NCBI GenBank assembly: GCA_964016985.1 | Contig: OZ024824.1 | Location: 125,276,803 to 125,340,802, forward strand | DNA: 64,000 nt | Direction: 5' to 3' | Source of the DNA: Anodontia alba | Lineage: Eukaryota > Mollusca > Bivalvia > Lucinida > Lucinidae | Shown: piece by piece, positions 1 through 10,069 of the stretch | Layout of the letters: each line of letters opens with the position of its first letter | Position numbering within the stretch: position 1 is the first letter of the stretch | Position numbers and translations under genes: made by a program | Notes under the pieces: model-generated | The model's database searches: none | The model's input: the letters and a program-made list of their open reading frames with translations, nothing else | Told to the model about the DNA's origin: nothing

Positions 1-607
1 AATATGAGATGTACTGCTAGGGAAATGAAATCTTACCACAAACTGTCAACAACAAATCCTGACCAGCCTGTGTAACCATGTAGCATGGGCAAAGTCTTAG
101 TTAAATCATCTAGCTTCGTTTGAAACTTGTGGAGTGTTACAAGGCTCTGAACAAGGACTCAAATGAATATTTTTTCTCATTCCTCTATGAAAAGCATTCA
201 TTTATGGTGAATGCATGTATGTTAGAGGGTACTCTAAGATGGTAATTACTCCCCTTGTCAAAGGGATGCCACTCCAGCAGGGAAGTTTTGCTTCCCTTGT
301 ACCGGTATATAAATGCCTTCTCAAAGAGGGCCACTCTTGAAGGACTTTAAGAATAGCCCCGTTCAAGAAGGGAAGCAAATACTTACAGATCAGATCAGAG
401 TAATTTCCCTTGAAGACTGGAGTCCTGGTGAGTACAAAGAACAACAGACCAAGCATAGATGTGTAGCCGTCTGTGCGTTGACTGTTAACGTAGATGAGAA
501 AATTTCCCAGCAATACATCTCGGTTATTTACAGCGAGATCATTAACATACACTGTGGTAACCGGAATAGTACATACTAATACAGAAACTCAAAGACAGCA
601 TGAGAAC
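1..607. other. No gene recognised
   Basis: No exon-like open frame. Around 240-380 there is a weak inverted repeat (GGGAAGTTTTGCTTCCC near 280) that may be an old relative of the hairpin elements at 8921 and 50165. Confidence 0.4.
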
Positions 608-672
608 TTTGGTGTTTTACGCCCCTTTCACCATTATTTAAGTCATATTGAGACGATGACAGCATGAGAAAA
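608..672 (-). mobile_element. SINE 3'-end fragment
   Basis: Matches the start of the SINE-like units at 38690 and 53762 (TTTCA.CATTATTTAAGTCATAT). Read on the minus strand it carries the GGGCGTAAAAC tail seen in other SINEs here. The tRNA-like head is missing. Confidence 0.5.
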
Positions 673-681
673 TACTTTTAC

Positions 682-850
682 CCCAAATATTCTGACGGAC
701 AGGCTCATGCAAACAGTAAAGACCAAGATCAAACTGCTCCTAAAGGAGCAGTTTGATCAGAGTTTGCACTGTTTGCCATGCAGCCTGCACTTTGTAGGCA
801 CATTACCAGGTAGTTGTAGACTTGTTCAAATTTTAAGATAAATATATGCC
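682..850. mobile_element. MITE family B, degraded
   Basis: Contains the CAAACAGT...GATCA / TGATC...ACTGTTTG palindromic core, followed by the family B arm (AGGTAGT..., CTTGTTCAAATTTTA). The ends are eroded. Confidence 0.55.
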
Positions 851-892
851 AAGTGGTTACCAGGTCTGATTATTCAGGGTAAGTATGGCATA

Positions 893-1103
893 GCTCCAGA
901 TAAGAGGGGTATCCACATGATATTTTTCTTATTTCTCCATGAAAACCTGGCTACTAATTAGAAGTGCCTCACTTGTTGTAGCTACTCATTAGAAGCACTT
1001 CACTGAGGCACTTCTAATGAGTAACCACAACACAATGTTTTCATGGAGAAATAAGAAATACATCAGTACTTTTTGGTTGAAAAAAGTGCCTTATCTGGAT
1101 CTA
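893..1103. mobile_element. MITE family D
   Basis: Begins GCTCCAGATAAG and ends CTTATCTGGATC. Long inverted repeat centred on the GAAGCACTTCACTGAGGCACTTC core, with ATTAGAAG and CTTCTAATGAG arms. No coding capacity. Confidence 0.75.
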
Positions 1104-1664
1104 GGGTATGGTACTGTGCCGTTGACATCATCTACACAATTTTTGGTTGGTGTTTTAATCAGAGGATGACATTTCAACAGTGAATGAAAATCTTATCAGA
1201 ACAATTTTGTCTATTTCTGATTGCTTTGTAGCAATAACTCTACTGGAAAATTACACTTGTATGCAACAAAGTAGTAATAAAATTCTACATTAAAGCCATA
1301 AACTATTCTTGTAAATTTACATCTTTAACAAAAGGCATCAGATTGACTAAAAAAAGGAAAGAGTGATGTCAAAGGCACAGTAGTCTGTAGTAAAGTGTTA
1401 TTTTGCTGAAATAAGTCTTCTTTCATTGTTATCATTGCTACGATTATAACAGCATAACAATTTTCTCATACTTATTTTTTTCAATTCTCATTTCTCCTCA
1501 ACTAAACAATTCTTTGTGTCAAACATGTCTATATACATCCTGGTATCACAGATAACTACTGGGTGGGGAGAGGTGGACAAACAATAAACAGGAACAAGGA
1601 GAGCACCATAACACAAACCATTCAAAAATTTGTTCAGACTTTGATTTTACATAAGGTAAATGTA
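1104..1664. other. Unannotated intergenic or 3'-flanking DNA
   Basis: AT-rich sequence with no recognised repeat and no exon-like open frame on either strand. Confidence 0.4.
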
Positions 1665-1878
1665 TTAACCCTTGTCCTGCTGAATAAATTTAGATGCCAC
1701 GCCCATTTCTAATTTTCAGCCAATCAGATTACTTGATCCAGATTGTTGATATAAACTCACATACTTAATGGCAAACAGTGCAGATCCAGATCAGTTGGCT
1801 TCTTCAGAAGCCAACTGATCTGGATCTACACTGTTTGCATAGGCAGGACACATACAGGTTCAGCAGGACTAGGGTTAA
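1665..1878 (+). mobile_element. piggyBac-like MITE, family A copy 1
   Basis: TTAA at both ends. The termini are CCCTTGTCCTGCTGAA and its inverse. Inside are AATAAA, an AGCCAATCAG box and the GCAGATCCAGATCAGTTGGC palindromic core. TTAA duplication and CCY...RGG ends are the piggyBac hallmark. No transposase. Confidence 0.8.
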
Positions 1879-1879
1879 A

Positions 1880-2082
1880 ATTTCAAACACTTTATTACAT
1901 ACTTTTGGGGCCTAAATTTTGCTTTTTATGCAGTTCTTTCTTAAAATACTTAATGGAATGGCGATCAATGTAGACCCTTATCAAACTGCTCCTTCAGGAG
2001 CAGCTTGATCTGGGTCTGAACTGTTTGCAAATGCTATTCTATAACAAAGTTTAGTGTACAAAATTTTAGGACAATTACCGTA
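1880..2082 (+). mobile_element. MITE family C
   Basis: CAAACACTTTATT...ATTTTGCTTTTTATGCAG arm, palindromic core CTGCTCCTTCAGGAGCAG, then GTGTACAAAATTTTAGGACA. It abuts the TTAA of the preceding family A copy. Confidence 0.7.
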
Positions 2083-2549
2083 GCCTTTAATGTACAAAAT
2101 AATTTAATGGCAATTTACAGTATTAGAAAAGCTTAGGCCATTGCTAAAAACAAAAACAAATACGGGGAATGAGTTTTGTGGGGGAAAATGTGCTTTATTT
2201 GTCACAAACAGCACCAGAATTAGGAAGCTACAATAAAATGCTGCCAAAAAAACAAGGAACTGGCCAGACTTTTATCACTATTATTATTTCATCTCATGAT
2301 CTGATATATATATATATGTGGTGAAAAAAAAACTGTTTCAGTTTATAATAACGATGGTGAAATTATATTGTCTGTGTGAATATGTTTCTTAACCTATAAA
2401 GCACCAGTCGTAATTGCATCAGACAACATTGTTTTAGGATGTCAACTGCCAAGAATTTTGAATGGCACTTAAAAAGTTAAATAACAAAACAGCAGGACTA
2501 TAAAAAAAAACTAGAATGGGATTTATGATTTCTTTGGTTAAAAGCCGAA
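2083..2549. other. Unannotated AT-rich DNA
   Basis: Nothing recognised except a short (TA)n run near 2303-2317. Confidence 0.4.
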
Positions 2550-2589
2550 TTTCTTAACCTTTACTGCCCTCTGGGATAATTCAGCAGAT

Positions 2590-2621
<32 letters not shown>

Positions 2622-2748
2622 CCCTGAAAACAGGATTTGACATTTCATGCAAATTGTGCATGAAATTTCAAAAACTGTTTTCTGGGGAAAAATAAGAAAA
2701 ATATTTCAGTATGTTGTCTGCTGAAAATTTTATCCAGAGTGCTAAGCG
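2550..2748. mobile_element. MITE family F with poly-T tract
   Basis: CATGCAAATTGTGCATG centre flanked by ACAGGATTTGACATTT and AAACTGTTTTCTGGGG arms, then GTCTGCTGAAAATTTTA. A pure T run lies near 2590-2622. Confidence 0.65.
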
Positions 2749-2823
2749 TTGACTGAACCACATCTTTGGTATATGTGTCTATCCATTTTTTAGCTAAGAT
2801 ATCAGTCTAAGCATTTGCCTTAG

Positions 2824-3042
2824 TAACCCTTGAAGAGCCAATTAAGTTTAAAGCAGACAACATTCTAAAATTGATTGTGCCATTTTTCAAAGAAATAACA
2901 CTTGATGTTTCATGTGAATTGTCTGCTAAGCAGATATTAGATTATTCACATGAAATGTATGCCTTATTTTCTCTGAAAAATACCCCCCAAAAAATCAAAA
3001 TATTGTCTGCTGCAATTGTGATTAGCTCATTAAGGGTTTAAT
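2824..3042. mobile_element. MITE family F' (CATGTGAAT core)
   Basis: Starts AACCCTTGAAGAGCCAA and ends near CATTAAGGGTT. Internal inverted arms are CATGTGAATTGTCTGC and CAGATATTAGATTATTCACATG. Confidence 0.6.
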
Positions 3043-3182
3043 AGCCTATCATTGCACTGAAGCTAAGCTGATCTGATCTAGGTCTTCAAAGTTTCCTTAT
3101 GATGATGGTGGGGGTTCAGTCCAGATTTCCCATTATGCAACTGCTGTCAGACTGGTGACTATCACTCCCCAGACAAATTCAC

Positions 3183-3352
3183 CAGACAACAAATGGATGA
3201 CATTTTCTTATTTTCCCAGAAAATAGGCTTTGATATTTCATGCAAATTGTCTCCTGAGAGGAGACAATTTGCATGAAAAGTCAAAGCCTATTTTCTGAGG
3301 AAATTAAGAAAAATATTTCAAAATATAGTCTGCTGAAATTTTTACCCAACAT
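3183..3352. mobile_element. MITE family F, long palindrome
   Basis: Near-perfect inverted repeat around GTCTCCTGAGAGGAGAC, with AAAATAGGCTTTGA and CAAAGCCTATTTT arms. Confidence 0.7.
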
Positions 3353-3474
3353 GCCACACAAGATATAATATTTCAGGAGGGTCAGCAGTTCTTGAGAACA
3401 ATTACAGGTCCCTTTGTCTAGTACCAGCTAGCAAAACGACCAACACCATGAAAAGAAGCAGTCTTGTATCAACT

Positions 3475-3757
3475 GAAGCAGACAACATTCTAAAATATTA
3501 ACTTTATTTATTTATTTATTTGTTCATTTATTTATTTATTTATTTATTATTTCATTTTTTATTTGATTTTATTTTTCAGAGTAAATAATGTTTCAATTTT
3601 TATTTATTTATTTATTTTTATTTATTTTTATTTATTTATTTATTTTTATTTATTTATTTATTTTTTTTTTTGAATTTCATTTCATTTTTCTGAGTAAAAA
3701 ATGTTTGATTTTAATGTAAATGTTCTAGAATGTCTTCTGCTGCAGTTATCATTGGTG
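3475..3757. mobile_element. MITE family F' expanded by a (TTTA)n microsatellite
   Basis: GCAGACAACATTCTAAAAT at the left and GTCTTCTGCTGCAGTTATCATTGG at the right are F' ends. The middle is replaced by TTTA/ATTT repeats at about 3499-3665. Confidence 0.6.
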
Positions 3758-4059
3758 TATGGTCAACTCCTGAGATATCATAGTGATGACAGTCATGATC
3801 AAGGCATATGGGACCAAACAGACATTGAGATGTACACACTGTTCCTATTAAAACCTTAAGACCCAGCCCTCACCATTTCTCAGTGTTCACAAGGCTATTG
3901 ATATGCAAAGTATTCTAGTAAGTACTATTATTTCTCCACACAAACATCTCGGGTATCTCGTTAAAATTATTATACTTTAATGAGTTCCCACCGTGCCTGT
4001 TTCCACTGAAATACATGTTGTTCTTTTTTTCAGATGAGCTGTTAAACATGTGTTTTTGA

Positions 4060-4210
4060 TGATAGTTCTGGGATAATTTTCTCCAATTCTCCATAAAACA
4101 TATATTGTGAGTATTCATTAGAAGCACCACACAACATTTTTTATAGAGACGTGAGAAAAATTATCCCAGAATTATCATTAAATACTCTTCTTTAATCAGT
4201 CCTCTGTATA
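4060..4210. mobile_element. MITE family D'
   Basis: GTTCTGGGATAATTTTCTCC at the left and GAGAAAAATTATCCCAGAAT at the right, around ATTCATTAGAAGCACC. The same arms recur at 44524 and 54890. Confidence 0.6.
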
Positions 4211-4310
4211 TATCTCTGAAAACTGATCATTTGTTTGAGTTGGGAGTTTTTTGGCCCAGTCAATACAGTTAAGGTCATGTTGGGCTGGACAAAACTTATC
4301 AACAGCCTTG

Positions 4311-4524
4311 TTAACCCTTATCATGCTGAACCCGGATATATCCTGCCTTTGCAAACAGTGTACATCCAGATCAGTTGGCTTCTGAAGAAGCCAACTGATC
4401 TGGATCTGCACTGTTTGCCAATAAGTATGTGAATTTATAGCCACAATCCAGATCAAGCAATCTGACTGGCTGAAAATTAGAAGTGGGTGTGGCATCTTAA
4501 TTTATTCAGCAGGACAAGGGTTAA
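4311..4524 (-). mobile_element. piggyBac-like MITE, family A copy 2, abutting a stop codon
   Basis: TTAA at 4311-4314 and 4521-4524 with CCCTTATCATGCTGAA and TTCAGCAGGACAAGGG ends. It lies two bases downstream of the TAG that closes the open frame at 4527-4949. In this orientation its AATAAA reads in the gene's sense. Confidence 0.8.
4501..4506 (-). promoter_or_regulatory. Candidate polyadenylation signal inside a MITE
   Basis: On the minus strand the motif is AATAAA, 20 nt after the TAG at 4529-4527. It lies just inside the MITE terminus (GCTGAATAAATTAAG). Use in the mRNA is inferred. Confidence 0.45.
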
Positions 4525-4526
4525 AA

Positions 4527-4949
4527 CTATACAAGATTTAATGTGTATGGTGCATCCCCTTGAACCATCCTCCATATTTGCCCCTCCTCAGTCTCACTAT
4601 CCTCCTCACCCTCACTTATCCCATAAACTTCTAAAACTTTCTTTGTATCGTCCATCTTATCTCCCATAACTCCCTCTAATTTATGCCACAGTGTATCTAA
4701 ATGCTCACGTAATTCGGGATCTTCACCTAGCTTTTGTACTGCTAAATCTGTCTGTTTTTCATGCCGACCAGGTGTCGACACGTAAGTTAATTCTGTACTA
4801 GAGAATTTGCTATGGCGTACATTAGAAGCATGAGCAGACGCCGCAGCAGCATCTAAGTGGTTCTCGTCTCCGCCGAGGTGGTGATTTGCAGACCTGTCTG
4901 CAGTTACCGTGGAGGCATTCACATCAACAGAATCTTCATGACAAGAGGT
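4527..4949 (-). CDS. Candidate terminal exon of the MAP7-like gene (exon 8)
   Basis: Open frame of 140 codons from a canonical acceptor (TTCTGTTTCAG before position 4949) to TAG at 4529-4527. The product is hydrophilic, with an Ala-rich stretch (DAAAASAHAS), a likely helical part (ELREHLDTLWHKLEGVMGD) and an acidic run (EGEEDSETEEG), ending TLNLV. I do not recognise a domain. It lies about 2.8 kb below the previous exon on the same strand. The frame does not fit: exon 7725-8041 hands over one base, whereas this frame needs none. Direct joining gives D-L-L-S and then a stop. An unseen exon of length 3n+2, joining from another exon (34791-34856 would fit), or a separate transcript could explain it. 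The length of the frame and the acceptor argue that it is exonic; membership of the MAP7 gene is inferred. Confidence 0.55.
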   Translation of the reverse strand, partial: TSCHEDSVDVNASTVTADRSANHHLGGDENHLDAAAASAHASNVRHSKFSSTELTYVSTPGRHEKQTDLAVQKLGEDPELREHLDTLWHKLEGVMGDKMDDTKKVLEVYGISEGEEDSETEEGQIWRMVQGDAPYTLNLV

Positions 4950-4984
4950 CTGAAACAGAACAATAAACAGTTAAGGCAAAAGTA

Positions 4985-5146
4985 CTGTTTTTTTTGTCCT
5001 TTTTTTAAATATCTCCATAAAAACATATGTTGTGAGTACTCAGTAGAAGCACCTCATTGAGGCGCTTCTAATGAGTACCCAAACATACATTTCGTGAAGA
5101 GAGAAGGAAAATACTGTGTGGATGCCACCGCTTATCTGGTGCTATG
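4985..5146. mobile_element. MITE family D
   Basis: ATCTCCATAAAAACATATGTTGTG arm, GAAGCACCTCATTGAGGCGCTTC centre, and CTTATCTGGTGCTATG right end. It begins about 35 nt upstream (in gene sense) of the acceptor at 4950. Confidence 0.65.
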
Positions 5147-5177
5147 AATGTGTCCAAATATTTAGGGTGTATAAGGT

Positions 5178-5390
5178 ACCGTATTTCCCAGAAGTATTCG
5201 GACACCTAAAATCCTTACCATACTTGTTCTAAAATTTGAACAAGTACAATATACTACCCGATGTTGTGTCTAAAAATTGCTGGATGAGTGACAAACAGTG
5301 TAGACCCTGATGAGACGCCTCATTTTGCGGTGTCTCATCTGGGTCTACACTGTTTGCTCCAGAATATCTGTCCCAAAACATACAGTTAAT
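5178..5390. mobile_element. MITE family B
   Basis: GTATTCGGACACC left end, CTTACCATACTTGTTCTAAAA arm and palindromic core GACAAACAGTGTAGACCC / GGGTCTACACTGTTTGC. The right end is eroded. Confidence 0.65.
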
Positions 5391-5921
5391 ATGGTACATG
5401 CTGATATGGGTCTTCACTGTTTGTATACCAGTCCAATTTCTCATGATATAGCTCTACGGTGGAAAAAGGCCTGCACACGAACAGATAAAGACTGATAAGA
5501 CCTTCACTAAAATCTGGTTCAAGCCTGTAAATTCAAATACAGTGTATGTAAACAGTGACGCCCCCTACTAGACTGTATGTCTGTACTGGCAGGACTGACC
5601 TTGGCTGTTCACACACGTACTCTGTGGTGGCTTGTTTAATAGATCATGTACGTAAATGCCCTTAAACATACGTGTAGTGCTCATTACGCATATTATGCAT
5701 ATGCGTAACATGTGTAAGAAAAAATATTTATAATAAAGTGGCATTACATAAAATATATTGCTCCATTACCATAGGGGCCGCTCATAAAGGAAAGAATTTC
5801 GTCCCTCTGGAAGCAAATTCTCTCTGGTAAAAGTAGCCTCTATTTTGGAAGCAATTCTAGGCATAGTTTTCCAAGATATTTCCTGGCTGTGCATAAAAAT
5901 AGTTCTCTTCTGGCTACGCCA
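5391..5921. other. Unannotated intron sequence
   Basis: No known repeat found. On the minus strand CCAAG|GTCAGT near 5600 resembles a splice donor, but no in-frame partner acceptor gives a usable exon, so none is called. Confidence 0.3.
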
Positions 5922-6107
5922 CTGTAAAATTTTGAACATTTTATTCCATCCTTTTTTGGCCAAAGTTTTGCTTTTTATGCAGTTGTTTTTTACTAAGTGG
6001 AGTGGGAAACAGTGTAGAACTTAATAAGGGTAGTCTAATCTTGGTCTGCACTGTTTGCATATGCAATTTTGTTAACAACTTTGGTGTACAAAATTTTAGG
6101 ACATTTT
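5922..6107 (+). mobile_element. MITE family C
   Basis: AAAATTTTGAACATTTTATTCC at the left, GTGTACAAAATTTTAGGACATTT at the right, and a partly deleted CAAACAGTGTAG...CTGCACTGTTTG core. Confidence 0.65.
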
Positions 6108-6127
6108 AATATGAAGCAACTTCTGAT

Positions 6128-6290
6128 ACGTGGATGTTCATAGCTACAGATAAGGTAATACTTTTGTTGCCAAATTAGATGTTAGGGGGTTTTGTTTGGG
6201 AGTGGGGTTTGCAACAAACTGCATGTTGTGGGTACTCATTAGAACTGCTTCACTAATGAATAACCTAATATAAGTTTCTGGGCCTACACA
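6128..6290. mobile_element. MITE family D, degraded
   Basis: AGCTACAGATAAGGTA start and TTGTGGGTACTCATTAGAACTGC core. The right arm is poorly preserved. Confidence 0.45.
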
Positions 6291-6498
6291 ACTATTCAGA
6301 ATGATCCTGTGTAAATCCTTGTTGTCTGGTGCCTTGTAATACCGCTGTCACACTACCAACAAATGTTGCATTGCCTCGAGGCATAATTTTTACATACTAG
6401 TTAAAATGTCTTTTATCAACTCATTATTAATCCAGAATAAGATTTCTGCTGTATCATACAAACTCAATCTATGGGCAACAGACCGCACAGCTCTACAT

Positions 6499-6672
6499 GT
6501 TGTTGTTTCAATCAAAAAATATTGGTATGTTCCTATTTCTTCACAAAAACATATGTTGTGGGTACTCATTAGAAGCACCTCACCAAGGTGAAGCAGTTCT
6601 AATGAGTGTCCACAACATATAGTTTTGCAGAGAAATAAAGTATTTATCAGGATACCCCTCTTATCTAGAGCT
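6499..6672. mobile_element. MITE family D
   Basis: TTTCTTCACAAAAACATATG left arm, GAAGCACCTCACCAAGGTGAAGC centre, and GATACCCCTCTTATCTAGAGC right end. Confidence 0.65.
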
Positions 6673-6764
6673 AAAAAATCGGTAACGATACAGACCACAA
6701 ACACATGGTTGGCAACCTGGGGGTCTACACAGCCCTTTCAACACTGTTTCATTTAGCCTATTTA

Positions 6765-6935
6765 ACCCAAATACTGACACAGACAGACCAGAGCAAACTG
6801 TAGACCTAGATCACAAATTGTAGAATGTGCAATCTGATCATGGTTTACAGTGTTTGCCAATCATCCAACAGTTTTAGATATCTCAATAGGGATAAAAATG
6901 GTAAAGAGTTAAGGTGTCCCTGTATTTAGTGTACA
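6765..6935. mobile_element. MITE family B, degraded
   Basis: CAGACAGACCAGAGCAAACTG..., TAGACCTAGATCA / TGATCATGGTTTA core, then GAGTTAAGGTGTCCCTGTATTTAG. Confidence 0.5.
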
Positions 6936-6977
6936 AACAGTATACTAGATCAGCAACATGTATGTGTGCAAACTTCT

Positions 6978-7036
6978 CCATAGTCTTTGTTTTTGTTTTT
7001 TTTCTTTTTTTTTTCTTTTTTTTTTCGTTTTTTTTT
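6978..7036. repeat. T-rich tract
   Basis: Runs of T broken by single G or C bases. The minus-strand reading gives a Lys-rich spurious frame. Confidence 0.8.
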
Positions 7037-7347
7037 TAAATGGTTATGCAGCATATCAAATCCAATATCATGAAGAGTAGAATAAATATTTATTACAGGT
7101 CTTTTCCTCGAGTGGTTTGGACTGTGCCAGGGGTGGGGATTATAGGGGGTGAAGATCAAAATTATACTTAAAGGAACTTCAAAACTGAATATAAAAGCGT
7201 AGGACAAGTTTTCATATTAAAAGGTTTTGCCCTGAGATGTTAGGAGCAGGGGCAGGGAAAAGGGCCAGGGCAGGGGCAGTGGATGGGGCTGGAACATGAT
7301 AATGTCTGTGGTGTATCAACTCAATCAGAATAAAGAGAAAAACATGA

Positions 7348-7587
7348 GCCCAGTTGTTCAAAACTAACGATGTCGTTAGTTAACAATTCATTAACATTTA
7401 CATTGAGTGATACGCAAATATGCAGAAATTTTTTGCTAAAAAATTTGAGTAGCTTTTTCAGTGCAAAAGCTCCTCACATTTTTTCAGCAAAAAATATCAG
7501 AATATTGTGTATTGAATCCGCTAAAACAGTTAACGAAATGACCCTTAACGAGCTTGTTAAGCTAACGACACTTTGAACAACCGGGCC
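7348..7587. mobile_element. MITE family G
   Basis: GCCCAGTTGTTCAAAACTAACG at the left and TTTGAACAACCGGGC at the right. Inside, GTGCAAAAGCTCCTCACATT lies opposite AAATTTGAGTAGCTTTTTC. Confidence 0.75.
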
Positions 7588-7724
7588 ATGGTTTTCACTG
7601 ATGTGTCTGTCCTGGGGCAATAAGTGCAGATTTGTGATGGCATGTTGTGTCCATCCTGTTAGAGTTTTAAATTTTCATGGTGATATGTGATATACATGTA
7701 TATTTCACAAGCCTATTTACATAC

Positions 7725-8041
7725 CTGGGACATCTTGTCGTCTTGATGCATTCTCTTCAAACGCTATGATTGGTTTCCCCGGTAGAGAGGTGGCATCGCC
7801 AGCAGACGACATACAATTATTGTCTATATTGTTTAAGTTCAACAAATCTTCACTATGATTTATTAACCTATCTTGTAACTGTTGAGACTTCAAAGTTTTG
7901 TTCGACACAGTTAAGTCTATAATTTCCTCGAACTGGGATGGATCTGTCTGTGAAGTTGTCAGTGTCTGCGAGTCAAAGAAACTTCCACCGAACGAGTCAG
8001 TCTGCGAACTTCCAAATGAATCAACAGTTCGCATACTAATA
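7725..8041 (-). CDS. MAP7: MAP7-like gene, exon 7 (conserved C-terminal motif)
   Basis: Minus-strand exon from an acceptor (TTCTTATTTCAG) to donor CCCAG|GTATGT. It takes over two bases from exon 31842-32560 (AG+T = Ser), so the frame continues for 105 codons. The first part is Ser/Thr/Gln-rich (TVDSFGSSQTDSFGGSF). Then comes QFEEIIDLTVSNK and, about 45 residues later, KPIIAFEEN. From memory, vertebrate MAP7 proteins end with a similar FEE-(I/V)-I-(D/N)-L segment followed by P-I-L-A-F and acidic residues, so this is the family's conserved C-terminus. If the donor is not used the frame stops three codons later (G-M-TAA at 7719-7717), so this could itself be the last coding exon in some transcripts. 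A second AG six bases further in would remove two codons. A family C MITE begins 60 nt upstream of the acceptor. Confidence 0.85.
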
Positions 8042-8100
8042 CTGAAATAAGAAAATAAAGGCTATGTGAGCTGGACTGGAGGGAGAAGACTACTTACTAT

Positions 8101-8324
8101 AGTAAATGTTCAAAAATTTTGAACACTTTGTTCCATGTTTCTGATGCCTAGATTTTTTATTATTTACACATGTTTTTCACAAACTGCTTGATTAAATGGC
8201 AAATAGTGCAGACCCTGATCAGACTGCTCCTGCAGGAGCAGTCTGATCTGGGTCTGCACTATATGCATAATTATGTATTTTGTAAGAAAAGTTGGTGTAC
8301 AAAAATTTACAACAATGACCGTAA
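8101..8324 (+). mobile_element. MITE family C
   Basis: AGTAAATGTTCAAAAATTTTG left end, perfect CTGCTCCTGCAGGAGCAG centre, and GTGTACAAAAATTTACAACA right end. Confidence 0.75.
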
Positions 8325-8383
8325 CATTTTCCCAAAGCAACCAACAAAGACTTACTAAATTCTAATCCTTTTATATACACTCT

Positions 8384-8405
8384 CTCTCTCTCTCTCGCTC
8401 TCTTC
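8384..8405. repeat. (TC)n microsatellite
   Basis: About ten TC units with one C-G interruption. Confidence 0.85.
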
Positions 8406-8710
8406 TCCTGTCTGATCAGGAAAAGTCCAGCCATATATTTTTTTTTTTTCAAAATAAGTAAAAATAAGTTTGCTCTGTCTTGGCTACAATTTGTGCTTGA
8501 AATGCATTCCCAGCTTTCATTGAATTTTCAGCTGAAGAATCTGAGCATTAAGTCTCAAATCAATTATGACCTTGGTCACATCGTAACAGTTGCGCACACA
8601 CACTTGCTGAAAAAAGGTCAATTGATGTATCATGCAATCAATTTAGATTCAATCTCAGGATGTGTCTTGCATTATCTATAACTGTATGTCAATAGCAGTC
8701 TGCAGGAAGA

Positions 8711-8828
8711 CATTATGAAACCAGTCCCACCAAAATTTTGAAACCAATCCCACCAATATTATGAAGCCAGTCCCACTAAAATTATGAAACCAGTCATGCC
8801 AAAATTATGAAACCAGTCACACCAAAAT
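8711..8828. repeat. 23-bp tandem repeat, about five units
   Basis: Unit GAAACCAGTCCCACCAAAAT plus three bases, starting near 8717, 8740, 8763, 8786 and 8809, with one to four differences between units. Confidence 0.8.
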
Positions 8829-8920
8829 GAAGTGGGCCCTAAAGAACTGGAATCACTTGGAAAATTTTCCACCAGACAATTTTATTTTTACTTTCCTGCA
8901 TATTAAGCCTCTACTACAGA

Positions 8921-8993
8921 GGGATCTACTCTAAAAGGAATGAATTTGCTCCCAAGGGGAGCAAATTCTTTCCTTTTAGAGTAGATCCTTTTT
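8921..8993. mobile_element. Short fold-back element
   Basis: Near-perfect hairpin: GGATCTACTCTAAAAGGAAT...GCTCCC / GGGGAGC...CCTTTTAGAGTAGATCC. Relatives lie at 42000 and 50165. Confidence 0.7.
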
Positions 8994-9220
8994 CAAAGGG
9001 AAGGCAAAAATGATTTTGACAGTTATCTCACCTTAAAGTGTATTTATTCCCCTTTATAGTGTATACAAATACAGGATAGGATAAGCCGGTACTATCACTA
9101 CTCAATTCAGTTCAATGCAAAAAGGTGTTTTCTGAGCATATTGGATCATGAAGGTCCAAATCATCCTGCTTATTCACACAGTCTGATCACAGCATCCTTC
9201 TTTATCTGTTTACCAAATTA

Positions 9221-9434
9221 GTAACCCTTGTCCTGTTGAACCCGGATATACCCTGCCTTTGCAAACAGTGTAGATCCAGATCAGTTGGCTTCTGAAGAAG
9301 CCAACTGAGCTGGATCTGCACTGTTTGTCATTAAATATGTGAATTTGTATCAACAACCTGGACCAAGTAATCTAGTTGGCTGAAAATTAGAAGTGGGTGT
9401 GGCATCTTAAGTTATTCAGCAGGACAAGGGTTAA
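9221..9434 (-). mobile_element. piggyBac-like MITE, family A copy 3
   Basis: Left GTAA (mutated TTAA) then CCCTTGTCCTGTTGAA; right TTCAGCAGGACAAGGGTTAA. Core GTAGATCCAGATCAGTTGGC. Its AATAAA has mutated (AAGTTATTCAGC on plus). Confidence 0.8.
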
Positions 9435-10069
9435 TACAATATTACTATCAACTGCATCTCACAGACAGCATTTAGGCTCTAATCATAAATGAAACTGGCT
9501 CACACAGTCTGATATACAATGTAAGCATCTATTAAATGCTTGACACGTATGCTAGGCATTCTCATGCATGAAATATGTTAAAAGTTAAATAAAAGAATTT
9601 AAAATTCACATCCCCAACATAACTTAAAACTTTTATATCCTATCTGTTGTAAAAACGGGAAAATATCTACTGCCCACGTATGAAAAATTACACAAATTAA
9701 CACATTATAAGGCCTTAAAGCAAATATACTAACCTAGCTAAAAGGTATTAGAGTCGGTGCAGATATATATTTTCCTAACCCAATAAGTTCAGTATTTTAC
9801 CACATTTTCAAGTACTGATCCTTCGTTTTATTAGCTATCAACTAAGGGAAAAATTCTTGTCCAATGTACCATATAAGTACCTCATTGTTAAGGCTAATGC
9901 TTCAATAATATAATATTTACAACAAATTTACATTTCTGTACATAAGAGAGCTTTGAGCTGGCTAGTTATCACATTATGTATATTTACAGTATGTTATAAT
10001 GGGCCATTGTGCTTGTTTGCTTGCTGGTAAAAAGGTTTATTGTTTCATTCAGAGCAAAAAATTGTAGTC
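9435..10069. other. Unannotated intron sequence
   Basis: AT-rich, no recognised repeat, no exon-like frame. Confidence 0.4.

Noticed and set aside
202..579. Overlapping frames at the left edge (116 codons minus, 88 codons plus)
   Set aside because: Neither has splice sites, a recognisable domain or coding-like composition. Opposite-strand frames over the same bases around an inverted repeat are most likely chance.
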